Shown in pieces: positions 23,591 to 34,779 of a DNA stretch of 64,000 nt. Every line of letters starts with the position of its first letter. Positions within the stretch are counted from its first letter, which is position 1. The position numbers and the translations under genes were made by a program. Below the pieces are notes generated by a model, which made no database searches, had not been told where the DNA came from, and was given only the letters and a program-made list of their open reading frames with translations. The stretch is from Diphasiastrum complanatum (Eukaryota; Streptophyta; Lycopodiopsida; Lycopodiales; Lycopodiaceae), in NCBI GenBank assembly GCA_029204225.1, contig CM055108.1, positions 9,176,601 through 9,240,600 on the forward strand. The letters run 5' to 3'.

Positions 23591-25270
23591 TCCCTCAAGA
23601 ATCTTTTCCTCCTCTGCAACTCACGGATTAATTTAATCCTCATGCTCGGCATGGAAAAAAGAGACCAGCTTCACCTTCGGACCACCAACCTCCTCGTGCT
23701 TCCCCTTCATGTGCACGTCGTGAAGCTCATTGTGATGTTGCGGATTCTTTGCTTGTTTCATTTGCCCAAGTGGTGCCATATTGTCCACCCCATTTTCACC
23801 ACCATGTTTCTTCCTCTCTTTCAGTTTCTCAAGTTTCTCCATCTTCCTCTCCTCGCTCTGTGTTCCATGTGTGGGTTGTGGTCGCCTTTATGTGGAAGGT
23901 GACAGTCTTTCTCACCATCAAAGCTCTTGCTCTACTTTTCGTCAACAGCTATGTCGACCTTGCACCTCACCATGCTCCCACTTTGCCACCTAACTCGGCT
24001 TGGACCTAGATTCGCTCCCTTGATATTTTAGTCGCCTTCCACTTAGGTTTTCCTCGTCCTCGTCTTTATGCACACATACCCTTTGCCTTGCGCTTGGACG
24101 TCCAGAGAGCTTTGTCCTTACCTCTGTCTCGTTTGGCTTCCAACCCGTTTCGTATTACAGCCTGGCATGCATTTATACTCTTTCCTCTCAGGTTTTGGCC
24201 TTTGCTTCCTCGAGGTGGTAATGGTAGTCATTGGGAATCTCGCAACAAGATTCGCTTTATGTCAAGAGATTGGAAAAATTTGCAAGAGGAGCATTTCCCT
24301 TGGTGTCTGCTCAAGGGAATTTTATTTCAGATGGTGTTTCTGTACCACCTGTTCATCATCGGTTGCATCGCTATGTTTTACTTGGGCAAGTGGGTGAGTA
24401 TTCTCATGCAGCATGTGATCTAGATTCAACAATTCTTCTGCCACCATTCAAGCCTTGGAGTTTCTTCATCCACCGGCAAATGGTAGTCTTCTCTCTTTTG
24501 TTGAGGACTTCAAACCTTATTCTTATCTCCAGCTCTCGGAATCTCATTTTCTTAATGCTTTTCATCTATTAACTGGGGTTCATTCTAGTACGGTTTTCGA
24601 GCATTTCGTGACTATTTCTCCCTTGATGATTCTGCTAGTGAGTTTGGTTTGCTCTTTTGAGTTTGCTCTTCAATAGCATGTCTGGTGGTAAGAACGTCTG
24701 ATTGCTATTGGAGAGATTTTATATAGATTGGTTTCTTAGGCCCTTGCTTTTCAATTTCATGACCGCTTTCATGACCACCTTTTTCCTCATCAATTTGGTT
24801 GCACTACTTTTGGCGGTTGTGAGACGGTCATACATGCTTTGCGTGCTATCGTGGATCTTCATCCAAATTGGGTTGTTTTTCAAGTGGATGTTTCAAATGC
24901 TTTCAATTTCATTTTTCGATGGGCCATTTTCTAAGAACTTCATGCAGCTCACAGTCCACTTGCTCATCTCATTCTGCTTGTTCGATCTTTTTATTCCATG
25001 GACGTGCCTTTATATGTCAGTCATGCTTCTCGCTCAGGTGATATTTTGGTTATCTCTTTTGTTGATGGTACCATACAAGGTGTCCCCTTGGGTGGTACTC
25101 TCTTTGCTTTGGCACACTTTCGGACATTGCAAGCTTCTTATGATGCTTTTCTATCCTATTGGTTTTCCTATATTGCTGATGACACTCGTATTGTTGTTGG
25201 AAATTAAGCCCACAGTTGTCTCCTTGAAATTACAACTCAAACAACCAATTTATTTGAAGAACGTCTACAA
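23590..25270 (+). pseudogene. Non-LTR-type reverse transcriptase relic
   Basis: Several frames carry pieces in the right order. CVGCGRLYVEGDSLSHH near 23860 may be a zinc-binding N-terminus. FWPLLPRGGNGSHWESR (near 24195) is a linker seen in plant RT proteins of this kind. FEHF near 24597 and the RT palm follow: FQFHDRFHDHLFPHQFG, QVDVSNAFNF (24881 onward), FVDGTIQGVPLGG and IADDTRIV (ADD at 25175-25183). The QG-PLG and ADD motifs point to a LINE-like rather than LTR RT. Stops (for example TAA in the RT) and frame changes show decay. Confidence 0.65.
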
Positions 25271-25399
25271 CGGGCTTTTGGCTGATCTCCAGCAAAGGGT
25301 AACCAATCTTATCATAATTTCAAGTTCAGATGTTAAGTTCAATAATTTGAAGTCATTGAAGACTTGGCAATCTTCAAGGACTTCCACGAAATAAGCATT

Positions 25400-26060
25400 T
25401 AGAACAAGTCTCCAGAAATACATTACTTTTGCAACAGTCTGCAAAAATACTCTAAGTGTCGTGACAGTCTGCACAAATTAGCTATGTTTGCGACAGCTTT
25501 GTCTTTTTCGCATTTCCCCGAAATGCGAAACTAGCATAGTTCAACAGTTTAAACTATTTTGCAACAGCTTCGCCTTTTTCACACTTCCCCGAAATGCGAT
25601 ACTTAGGCACAGTTCAAAGTTCAACCACAGTTCAAAGTTCAAAGTTCACAGTTCAAAGTTCAAAGTTCCGAAGTGAGAGAAAGCCACTTCCCCTAAAAGC
25701 GAAGTGAGAGAATTTGCAACGTCCTCGTCTGCGTCAGTGTTCTCGAAATTGAATAGACTTTGTATAATTGTCATTTTGTCATTGTAGCTCAACTACTTCC
25801 TAAGTATAGTGAGATACTTAGTTAGATGACAAGCATTCATTGTAATTAGATACAGAGATGCCGTGTATAAATACATCGTCAAAGCACATTTTATATGATG
25901 CTCCATCCATGAGACGTATTATTTGAGCCTCCCAGCTACGCCGCCTTTTTGGTTGTAATTGCTATTTTATTGTGCTTCAGTGTAATATAACAACAATATG
26001 CTTTTCTATCTGTGTATAATATAGATGAATGCTTATTGTGATTGAATGCACTTTACTGCT
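25400..26060 (+). repeat. LTR-like region with TTCAAAG array and TATA box
   Basis: Near-tandem GTTCAAAG/GTTCACAG units lie in 25612-25670. AGTGAGAGAA occurs twice nearby. GTGTATAAATAC near 25862 is a good TATA box. Elements such as CAGTCTGCA also occur at 26535-26575, which may mark a related LTR. Without a primer site or partner this remains tentative. Confidence 0.35.
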
Positions 26061-26225
26061 GTTTGATAACATTTGTTCACTCACTTTGATCATAACACGG
26101 ACGTCTACGACTCCTCAGTTTCTGATCAGACGATGGCTATCTTTGACGCTCGAGGAACTTGCGCTATCACACTGCTATTTCAATCTATTTCAGAACTAAA
26201 CTTCATATTAAATCTGATTTCCAAC

Positions 26226-26244
26226 ACACACACACACACACACA
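26226..26244. repeat. CA microsatellite
   Basis: About nine CA units in a row within non-coding DNA. Confidence 0.9.
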
Positions 26245-26499
26245 AACCATTTTTCTCTTCGGTGGACTGTACTCTCGGTTTTGTGAATATGAACTAATTT
26301 TTAAGTTGGGCAACTAGAAAACTTAAAGCTATGATTATACTTAGCATAAGCTTTCTATTAGACTGTTTTTGCATCTAGCAGTTGATTGTAATGGGAGAGC
26401 TGTTCCGCAATATTCCTGATCTCTTTTTCGTTCATGTTCTGTTGGATTATTTTTCTTCTTACCAATCGACTAATCGGTTTTAATCTTCATCCATTGTTT

Positions 26500-27634
26500 A
26501 TCCAATTATGCGGATTTTCTCGTGTGTTTACACAGTCTGCAGAATTACAAGTGTTTTTACACAGTCTGCAGAATTACACAGAGTTTACGACAGTGTCTTC
26601 TTTTTTGCCTATCAAGAATCTCGTTGAACAATGCAGCTTCTCTTTTTTCGCATTTTTTGCTTGACAATTCTCGTGTAAAATCATAGTGTCGCATTTTTTG
26701 CTTTTTCCAAACAGCCTCAAATGTTAAGAAAATGACTCTGACAAAGTGTGGGACAACCCTAAATGAGATTTAAAAGCACCTTCTCCTTTTTCTAGTTTTT
26801 CGCAAAAAATCCGCCTGTGTCGCTTGTGGCTATTTTAGTTCATTTCTGTAGAGCCACAGTTTTTGTTCATTTATGCAGACAGAACTTTTACGGCCGATTT
26901 CACTGCTTATCAGCAATTAATGACAAGGATCGGATGGATGCCAGCTGATCACCAGCCAACTAGCGATCGCAATTGACGACCTAATCTCTTAGTATAAATA
27001 GCTGTTCATATTCATACAGTTTTATCATCTAATCATCAGAAGTTAAGATTATTAGAAGCATTTGAATAGTTAGCTCTCTCTCCTTCAAGCTACAAGCTTG
27101 AACACTCCTGAGCACTCTAGCTCACTTTTTAGAATTGTTTTAGAGATTGCTATTGTGCTACAGCTTATCAGAATTGCGCTTAATTCAGACTTTCATTTTT
27201 AGCCGCTTAGAGATAGCATAGAGTACGAGGCTTCGATCCACAACTTATTGTACTCATTTACTTCTGTTTCGTCTTGAATCAATACTATTATTTATTGTGT
27301 TCAGCTTCGCCTCAGAATGTATGTGTTTCTGTATTTTTTCGCGACTAATTCGCAAACAATTTGCGACTAATTATTTGTCTAATAATTTTTTATGCTTAAT
27401 TGTTTGGCTACGTAATCACTATAGTACTGGCGACTTCAAAGCTAGTTACTATAAGTTCAAACATGATTTCTATCACTATTGTCTTGTTTGAAATTGATAG
27501 GCGTAGTCATGCATTGTAAAGATGAAGATAGTTTATTCCGCCATGCACAAAAAGTTTTCTTTCTAGACACACGAATTATTTTCAGTCGTTTTCTTTTCAA
27601 GCTAGACCTATCTTCTACACACCACTTTCCGACA
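26500..27634 (+). repeat. Probable copia 5' LTR (left end not defined)
   Basis: It ends directly at a primer site, with the bases GACA at 27631-27634. TAGTATAAATAGC near 26990 is a TATA box followed by a plausible R/U5 segment. A direct repeat, TTTACACAGTCTGCAGAATTACA-like, lies at 26527-26578. The left edge is uncertain. Confidence 0.5.
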
Positions 27635-27646
27635 TGGTATCAGAGC
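27635..27646 (+). other. Primer binding site, initiator tRNA-Met
   Basis: TGGTATCAGAGC on the plus strand, about 195 bp ahead of the copia gag start at 27841. Confidence 0.88.
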
Positions 27647-27840
27647 AATTTTACTACTTTATCTGATTCCAATATGATATCAAAGCGAAAGCTCTAATAC
27701 TTGATATCCTTCGCGATACCAAATTGATATCATACTCTTCAGTTCTTTTCAACCTTTCAGTATTAGAGAATAATTAATTTTCTATTGTTGGCATTACCAC
27801 ATCTTAGCGTCATCGATACACTCAATAGACTAAGTTCCAG

Positions 27841-28209
27841 ATGGATTCTCAAAGTAAAGTCGGTCTCATTGTAGACAAGCTTAATGGATCCAATTATCAT
27901 TTGTGAAAATTTAAGGTGAAGACCCTGTTAATCGCCAGCGACTTATGGGATGTTGTTACAGATATAGAAGTAAAACTTGAAGACGACAATGACTCAAAGT
28001 GGAAATCGAAGGATGGTAAAGCTTTCGCACTTAGTATCCTCAATATATCAGATACATAGATTGGACACATAGCTAAAGCTAAAACGTCAAAAGATGTTTG
28101 GAACATTTTGAAGTCACTATATGACGTGAGGGATGTAACAACTAAGTTACATCTACGAAAGAAATTCCTCACATTCAAAATGTCTGTTGGTGATTCACTC
28201 AAGCCTTGA
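27841..28209 (+). pseudogene. Ty1/copia gag N-terminus
   Basis: ATG at 27841 starts a typical copia gag: VDKLNGSNYHL is followed by TGA (27904-27906) where Trp is expected, then KFKVKTLLIASDLWDVV and DVWNILKSLYDVRDVTTKL. A TAG lies at 28057-28059 and a TGA at 28207-28209. Directly after this the sequence jumps to the pre-integrase domain, so the rest of gag and the protease are deleted. Confidence 0.88.
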
Positions 28210-28826
28210 AAACCTCTGTTCTAGTCAATAAAGCATTACTATGGCATCATCGCTTAGGACACTTGAATCATGCATCTGTTATGAACATGTCCAGACAATC
28301 CATGGTCCTTGATCTCGACTATCCTTCTGGTAAGGTCGATATCGCTGTCTGTCATAGCTGCATCTTTGGAAAGCAGGCTAGGATTTCTTTTAGATCAAAC
28401 CATATGCATGCAGCAAAAGATCTGTTAGATGTTGTTCATACAAATATATGTGGACCTATGCAAACTCCTTCATTGCTAGATGCAAAGTATTTCATTACCT
28501 TTATTGACAAATTCTCTAGAAGAACAGTTGTTTATTTCATTAAACAGAAATCAGAGGCTTTCATCAAATTTAGACAATTCAAAGAGCATGCTGAGAATCA
28601 AACTGGTAAACGAATCAAAGCACTGAGGTCAAATAACGGGGGAGGATACATCTCCAACGAATTCAAGAACTATTGTTTTAACAACGGCATTGAGCAACAA
28701 TACATCACTTCCTATTCGCCTCAATCAAATGGTCTTGTTGGGAAAAAGAACAGAACCTTAGTTGAATCGGCAAAGTGCATGTTATTATATGTGACACTTC
28801 TTTGTAAGATATTTTGGGTCGTTTGA
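28206..28826 (+). pseudogene. Ty1/copia pre-integrase and integrase core, catalytically dead
   Basis: An open frame of 206 codons has the zinc finger (HHRLGHLNH, then CHSC) and the integrase core. All three catalytic acids are changed: the first Asp is Asn (HTNICGPM), the second Asp is Asn (SNNGGGYISNEF), and the Glu before KKNRTLVE is Gly. The frame itself is free of stops. The element ends at 28826, where an unrelated LTR-like sequence begins, so RT and RNase H are missing. Confidence 0.9.
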
Positions 28827-29377
28827 TAGGTCCAAGAACCTTTCATATTCTTGATAGTTAGTTCGTTAAGCAACAAGTCTCACTTCCTGCTTCTTTCAGA
28901 GGTGTTGGCCTTATTTGCATAGCTTCCATTGCTCCCTGGTGATTTTCTAGGTAGTTGGGCCCTTGTTACTTTTGCACTTATCTCTCGGTTTCAACAAGGC
29001 AACCAGCCCATTCTTCTTACAAGGTATGAGAAAGTGTATGCATGTGTAGAGTTATCAATAGCAATTCTATGAATAGTTGGTCCATGCTTAGGAGTCTATT
29101 CTAGGTGAATCTATGTATAGGGAACTTAGGGCTATGTGTGGCTATGTGCCCAAGTTGCTTTTGGCTCTATATTGAGGCCAAACTCGCCCTAATCCTCATT
29201 GTGGTCATTGATTCATTGCCAGAGTTTCAATCTACCTTCATGCTTCTTATTCCTTGGCTTGGGGGTGAAGCTTCTAGAGTTGATTGGTTGCTTCTACTTG
29301 GTTGGTTGGTTGCTCCATAGTGTGTTTTCCATTGTGTTTTGTCTTGTAAGAAGTATCTTAGAGAGCTTCCCTTATAT
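28827..29377 (+). repeat. LTR-like region ahead of a primer site
   Basis: It lies between the truncated copia integrase and a perfect tRNA-Met primer site, as a U5 end should. No clear second copy was found downstream; 40740-41265 was compared by eye without a convincing match. Confidence 0.4.
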
Positions 29378-29389
29378 TGGTATCAGAGC
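29378..29389 (+). other. Primer binding site, initiator tRNA-Met
   Basis: TGGTATCAGAGC on the plus strand, followed by a leader related to that at 9449. Confidence 0.88.
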
Positions 29390-30990
29390 AAGGCTTGCGA
29401 AGATTGGAGAACATGGAGAAGGGCTACTTGTCGTCGAAATTTTGGATTGGATCATTTGAATTCTCTTCCAAGGTGGATAGCAAGGGTGCAAGTGGGTGTA
29501 CTATCCCGGTTTCAATGTGCATGTTGCTAAGATCTATTACTCTTGGGATTCTTTGTGGTTTTATGTTGAATGGTCCTTGAAGGCCAATTTGTCATGTTTT
29601 TTTGGAGCTTTTTCTTGTGTGGATCAAATATTTGGTAAATCTGAATTTTCCAGCAAGTGTACTTTCATTTTAGGATTCATTAATGATGAAATTAATGATG
29701 CATGCCGGTTCTTTCCAATGATTTATGATTCTAGGCTATGTTTTGGTCAAAATTGCTTGGTTTTTCATGTTTTTTGGCACAAAATAGATAGTAAGAACCA
29801 AAATTCAGCAAGATCAGACCAATTAGATGATTATAATTCTGTAAATTGGTTTGCATGTGTTAGAGAAAGAGTTATATGTCATGAATTTTCACTTTATTGT
29901 GGTGAAAAAACCGGAAAATAGTCAAAAATCATCATTTTTGCTTGTTTTTTCATAAAGTTGGATAGTAGGTGGCTGTAAAACACCATGTAGAGCTTGTAAA
30001 GAGGTGGACCAAAGTCTTTTGAAGCTTTCTCTGAAGTTAGAACTAATAATTCTAGCAATTGGACTTGTAGGAAGTCAAAAAAGTTCAAAAAATGACCATT
30101 TTTGGTTTTTTTTAGGGGATGGATCTCTCCAAATCCATAAGGAGATTATTCTAGAATTATTTACAGCATCATTAGCATTTCCTTTTACCTTCCCATCAAG
30201 TTATCAGACCTGTAAAATGATGGCCGGTGGCTTATGCACCATCTCCATCAAGTTTGAAGCTATTTTGACTTTTACAAATCAAGAAATCTTCATTCTCAGC
30301 CTATACTGCATCTTAGGATTAGTATGAATGCTTCATGGAAGTCTAATTGATTGTTTGATACTATTGGTACCATCAATTTTGGGCTAGGATGGGTATTTGC
30401 ACATTTTCGCATGATTTTGTCTTGTGGAAATGCGTCCTACTACAGATTTTATGACAGTATGATCTCGCATGTATGAAGCCTAGTTGGAGACTGATGTGGC
30501 AATCATCTTGGTCTCCCTCTGTACTGAGCTTTACAGCACCCGATTTGGTGTCCTGTAGCCAAAGTTATGATCATTTAAAATTTTGCAGAAATTGGCAAAA
30601 TTTGGAATTAGTCTGATTGCATGCTAGTCATTTTCCTAATTTGTAGTATTGTGCTTGCATGGATTAATTGCATGCTGATACTTAGAGTGATTATGACATG
30701 CATGAGGGATTTACAATCGATTTGAGTGGTCATACGCATGTGCTCTGACAGTTGGATCACAAATCAGTGTTAATGGCTGACAAATTTCGTAAAACTGAAG
30801 TTTACGTAAAAAAAAATTTGTAATGACGTTTGTGACTGATGTAGTGTGCTTTGCATGCCAGTTTGACATTGGGTTAGTAACATTGAAAATTGGACAGTGT
30901 TTCAATTTTTTCGATTTCGATTACCTTTTGTATTAACAATATTTTTTTCAGAATTTTTGAATCACGTAAAATAAAGCAAAAATTGAGTTA
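29390..30990 (+). mobile_element. Non-coding LTR-element leader, copy 2
   Basis: Collinear with 9449-11000, with the best block at 30475-30560 (GAAGCCTAG, GATGTGGCAA, CTCCCTCTGTA, ATTTGGTGTCCTGTAG). Short open stretches occur but differ between copies, so it is not coding. Confidence 0.75.
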
Positions 30991-31429
30991 TCCAAAAAAA
31001 ATCAAAATCTCGGTCATTTTTTCGTTATCTATGGAATCAATTTAGATTAATGAATTGATTAAACTGAGTTTATCAGTCAGAATTGGTCATAGTATTTTCA
31101 CTAAGTCTAAATTATTTCCCGATGATAGATAAGTTAAAATTGACAGAAGGAACCACAATAAAATTGCCGACAGGTTTTACTGTACTGTCATTTTAACTTT
31201 TGGAGTTGAGAACTCCCAGATTGAAAGTTAAAATTTGAATCTTTTTCTTTTTGTTGAATTTCAAATTGGTTAAAATTTGAAATCAATTACTTGTTTGATA
31301 GTTTTCTAATCGATGTTGATCGCTAGAAATCAGTCAAGTGAATGTTTGTGCAAGATACTCGTTAAATTTGATTGAAATCGTCAAACAATATGAAATGACC
31401 AGATTGATTGAGTGGCAATAGTATTCTTT

Positions 31430-33020
31430 ATCTAGATAGTAAATCTTACAAGATACGGTTCAAGAATTATTGAAATTCTATAGGTGGGATTTCCATTCAT
31501 GTAATTTCATATTCTATGTTTGGATAGGTTTTGTCAATATTAACGGAGTAATGCCAAACCAGTCAATAAAAAGAAAAAATAGTCCAATTTTATTGGAAAA
31601 TTTGTAACCATAGGAATTACATAGCTGATTTCATTTCCAGTAAAATCCTATGGTGAATTATATTCAAAAGATCAGACTAGTACGACTTCATATACTAGTA
31701 AATGACTTTTGATGTCAGATTTTCAACCCAAGTATAGGACAGAAATGAAATTGTTTTAGACTTTTTCCTACAGTGATTAATTTTTAAACATTTACTAATG
31801 TCATTATGTCTTCTTGGTACCTTAACTGAAATAGATTTTCAGGGAACTGAAATAGATTTTCAGGGAACTGAAAATTCTAAGGAGCGAAGAAGAGTAGACA
31901 TCAAAGGTAGTAAGTGTAATCGAAAATGTATATCACAGTTAAGATTTTGGTAATCCCTATAAATAATTGTTTAATATTGGTTATTAATTTCCTGGTTAGA
32001 ATTCATTCAGTTGAATTTGTAACTGATATCTTTGTAACCATTGAGTTATTCATAGTTTTGGATGTCAATTGTGATATTAGAAGTGGAATCTGATACGTGG
32101 ATTACATTAGAAACTTGTCCCTAGATTTGATGCATCATTAGGGTTTCGAAGCTTGTCAATAACCAGAAACGTTCAGAGTGTAATAGTGAACCATGTTAAT
32201 TCTTCGATTTAAGTCAGATAATCAGATGTGGGTTTGTGGTATCCATCTGATAGGTATGCCAGTCATCCAAATAAATGGATTCTCCAGTGTTTGGGAATAA
32301 GAAATAATATCCTATAGTGATTATAGGACAGCTAGATGATCAATGAATATCTAGAATATCAGATAAGGCGGTTAAGGATTTTCTGGAAGGAAAAGCTGAT
32401 GGTATGAGACATCAGTAATTTTGGGGAAGAAATTCTAGGACTGTAAAGATCTGATGATCAATGGTGTGTTTTAGTACCTAGTCACGATATGGAAGAAAAG
32501 AAGGTATTTTAAAAAAATTTGAGGTTTAATCTAGATCTCAATGTGTGGTATCTCATTATTTACAAAATCAAAGGCCCTCAAATCTTTTTTTCGTTAATCC
32601 TTTATTTTTTAATAATTTCTTATAAGACATCAAACTGTTTATATGATTCTTTCCAGCATGAAGTTATTCTTCTGAAAGACTATTATGTCATATATATTAC
32701 TACTTGTGGGAATAGACTTGGAATTCAGATAAATTCTAAGGTTAGACTATTTTAATTCCTTAAACCTAAAATATCTCTGTTGCATAAATGGATTTCAATA
32801 GAATAGTAGCTTCTATCACTCAGATTGAAAATATTTGAAGGAGAAGTCCTGTTTGTAATGAAGTGAATCCTTTAGTGGAAGCACTTATTACTGACTTTTC
32901 TTGGATTTAGATATTTTCATATATCATCTTTCCAGTTAGCTTTTATGGAAATTTATGATTTTTTTAAAAGGAGGGGTGAAGTGGTGGGATAAATTTCTAT
33001 TTGGAAATTTGTAGGTTGCA
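31430..33020 (+). repeat. Long diverged module, copy A
   Basis: Matches 34780-36475 in order. Shared anchors include GATTTCCATT with ACG-AGTAATG, GGTA-G-GACATCAGT-ATTT, GGTATCTCAT, CTATCACTC, AAAAGGGAG-like and GTTGCATAG words. Divergence is high. No coding capacity. It also contains a perfect 21 bp tandem duplication at 31824-31865. Confidence 0.65.
31824..31865. repeat. 21 bp tandem duplication
   Basis: Two identical 21 bp units (31824-31844 and 31845-31865), starting AACTGAAATAGATTTTCAGG, followed by a partial third. This is young compared with its surroundings. Confidence 0.95.
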
Positions 33021-34779
33021 TAGTTTTCGAAAAAGAATACGCTGTTTGCATGGGTAGATCCACTTTCTTGTTCAAATCTGTTTTTTTGGATGAATAAATT
33101 GCATGAACCCATAATGTTTTGGACAGTTCATGATCCAGATTTAGTAGCAGGATGTTTGTTGATAGATTGATGAGGAATCAATATATCCTACATAAATAAA
33201 CCGATTGTTACGAGAAATCTTGAATTTTTTGGTTGCATGTGAGGATTTCTGGTTTTATAAAACTAATCCTCTTGTATTTTATGCAAACTGAAAACTGAAA
33301 ACATGGAATGGATTTGGAAATTGAAGTTTCTCTAAAAAAATAGATTAGGATTTGGGAAAAAGCGTTGCATGCAGTTGAGACTCTGAGAAGCCTTTCTTAA
33401 AATTGTTGTTCGCCGCCTCTGAGTAATGTAACCTGCGGTAGCAGAGAATTAGGTGTTTGAACATCTGATTAAGTACCAAGGTTGAACCCTAGAAGGTTGA
33501 AGTCCTGCAAACAATTTTAAAGAAGAGAGAATAACCCTGACATTTGATTCAAACATGAAGACTAAGTTTTTTTTGAAACCTTCTGCTCGTTGTTCTGAAG
33601 TGTAGTAACAAGGCCACCTGAGGCCATCTATGAAGTGAACAGAGCATTGATCTGGGTTGAGACAACCTGTATTCATAGTGTTTGCTATGATCCTTTGATT
33701 CAGATGCTTTCCGCCTACTATGGAGTCCTCATAGTGTTAATCTGTGTGTGAACAAGGACCATGGGTAAGCATAAGAAAATTCAGAGACAAAATTGCTTCC
33801 TTTGAAGCCGTTGATAAAGCGCTTGTTGTCTTGTATAAGGAAGCATCCTTTCAGGCTGTTGTTGAAGCATTTAGATCTGAAAATACTCTGTTCTTGTGAG
33901 CAGATGGGTTTGAGAAATGAAGTTGGGATGGGCATGATCCTACTTGCTTAAGATCTTCCTCTCTCTCTCTCTGTTGGTTTGGTCAGCCTCCTTTCTCACG
34001 ATGTGATGGCGGCTGTCGCGCGTCTATAGCAGACTTCTGGCCTTTCTTCCTTTTGCAAAAACTTAGGGTTTTTGAAGTGTGGGCATGAATGACATTCAGG
34101 GTCTATGCTTTTTAGTTTTGGCATGCATGGGTTTGCCGGTTAAAAAGGAGTTGATGCTTGATGAAGGGTCAACATTTTGGAAATTGTGTGACTATCTGTA
34201 ACAATTCGTTGTTGCATGCCGAACAACCAAGATTTTTTAAGGGCTTGACGTTGCTAACTTAAAAGTTTTTGGAAAATTTAAATTATTAGCACCTTGGAAG
34301 AGGAATTTCGGTTTCTTGGTGCTCGTTAGTCAATGTTGTAATCTTGATGTTTTGGAAGTTGCTTTTTGGTAGGAGAAATTTGATTTTCTTCTCCATGGGG
34401 GAATGCATGTTTGTGGAATTTTGGTATCGTTGTTTTTGTATCAAGCTGCATCAATCGGTTTGAATTTTTCTAAATCGATCTTGACAAAACGATGGTAGTG
34501 GTATGGTTTTCAGGCAAGTACCCAGTTAGTGGGAATTTTGGGTTCCAAGTACTGTGCTTTTTATCGGTTTAACTTTGGAATAGAAATACTCCCAGTAAAT
34601 TGAGTTAAATGGTAATTTTTATGGTTCTTTCTTTTTGACTTCGGTGCTGCACCAATAGGTTATCCTAAAATATTTTGATCTTTAGGATTGAGAAAACTAA
34701 AGCTTTCCAGATACTTGTTAAAGTGAATTATGGAATAAAGTCATAATTTTTGAGAAGTAGCTCTATATTCAATTAAAAC
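33021..34779. other. Non-coding spacer between the two modules
   Basis: AT-rich with no open frame of interest and no RNA gene. It looks like a continuation of the same element leader. A short CT run lies near 33958-33972. Confidence 0.5.

Noticed and set aside
24702-25394. 230-codon open frame, very hydrophobic
   Set aside because: It overlaps the RT relic in a different frame; the RT motifs are in the other frame, so this is a shadow.
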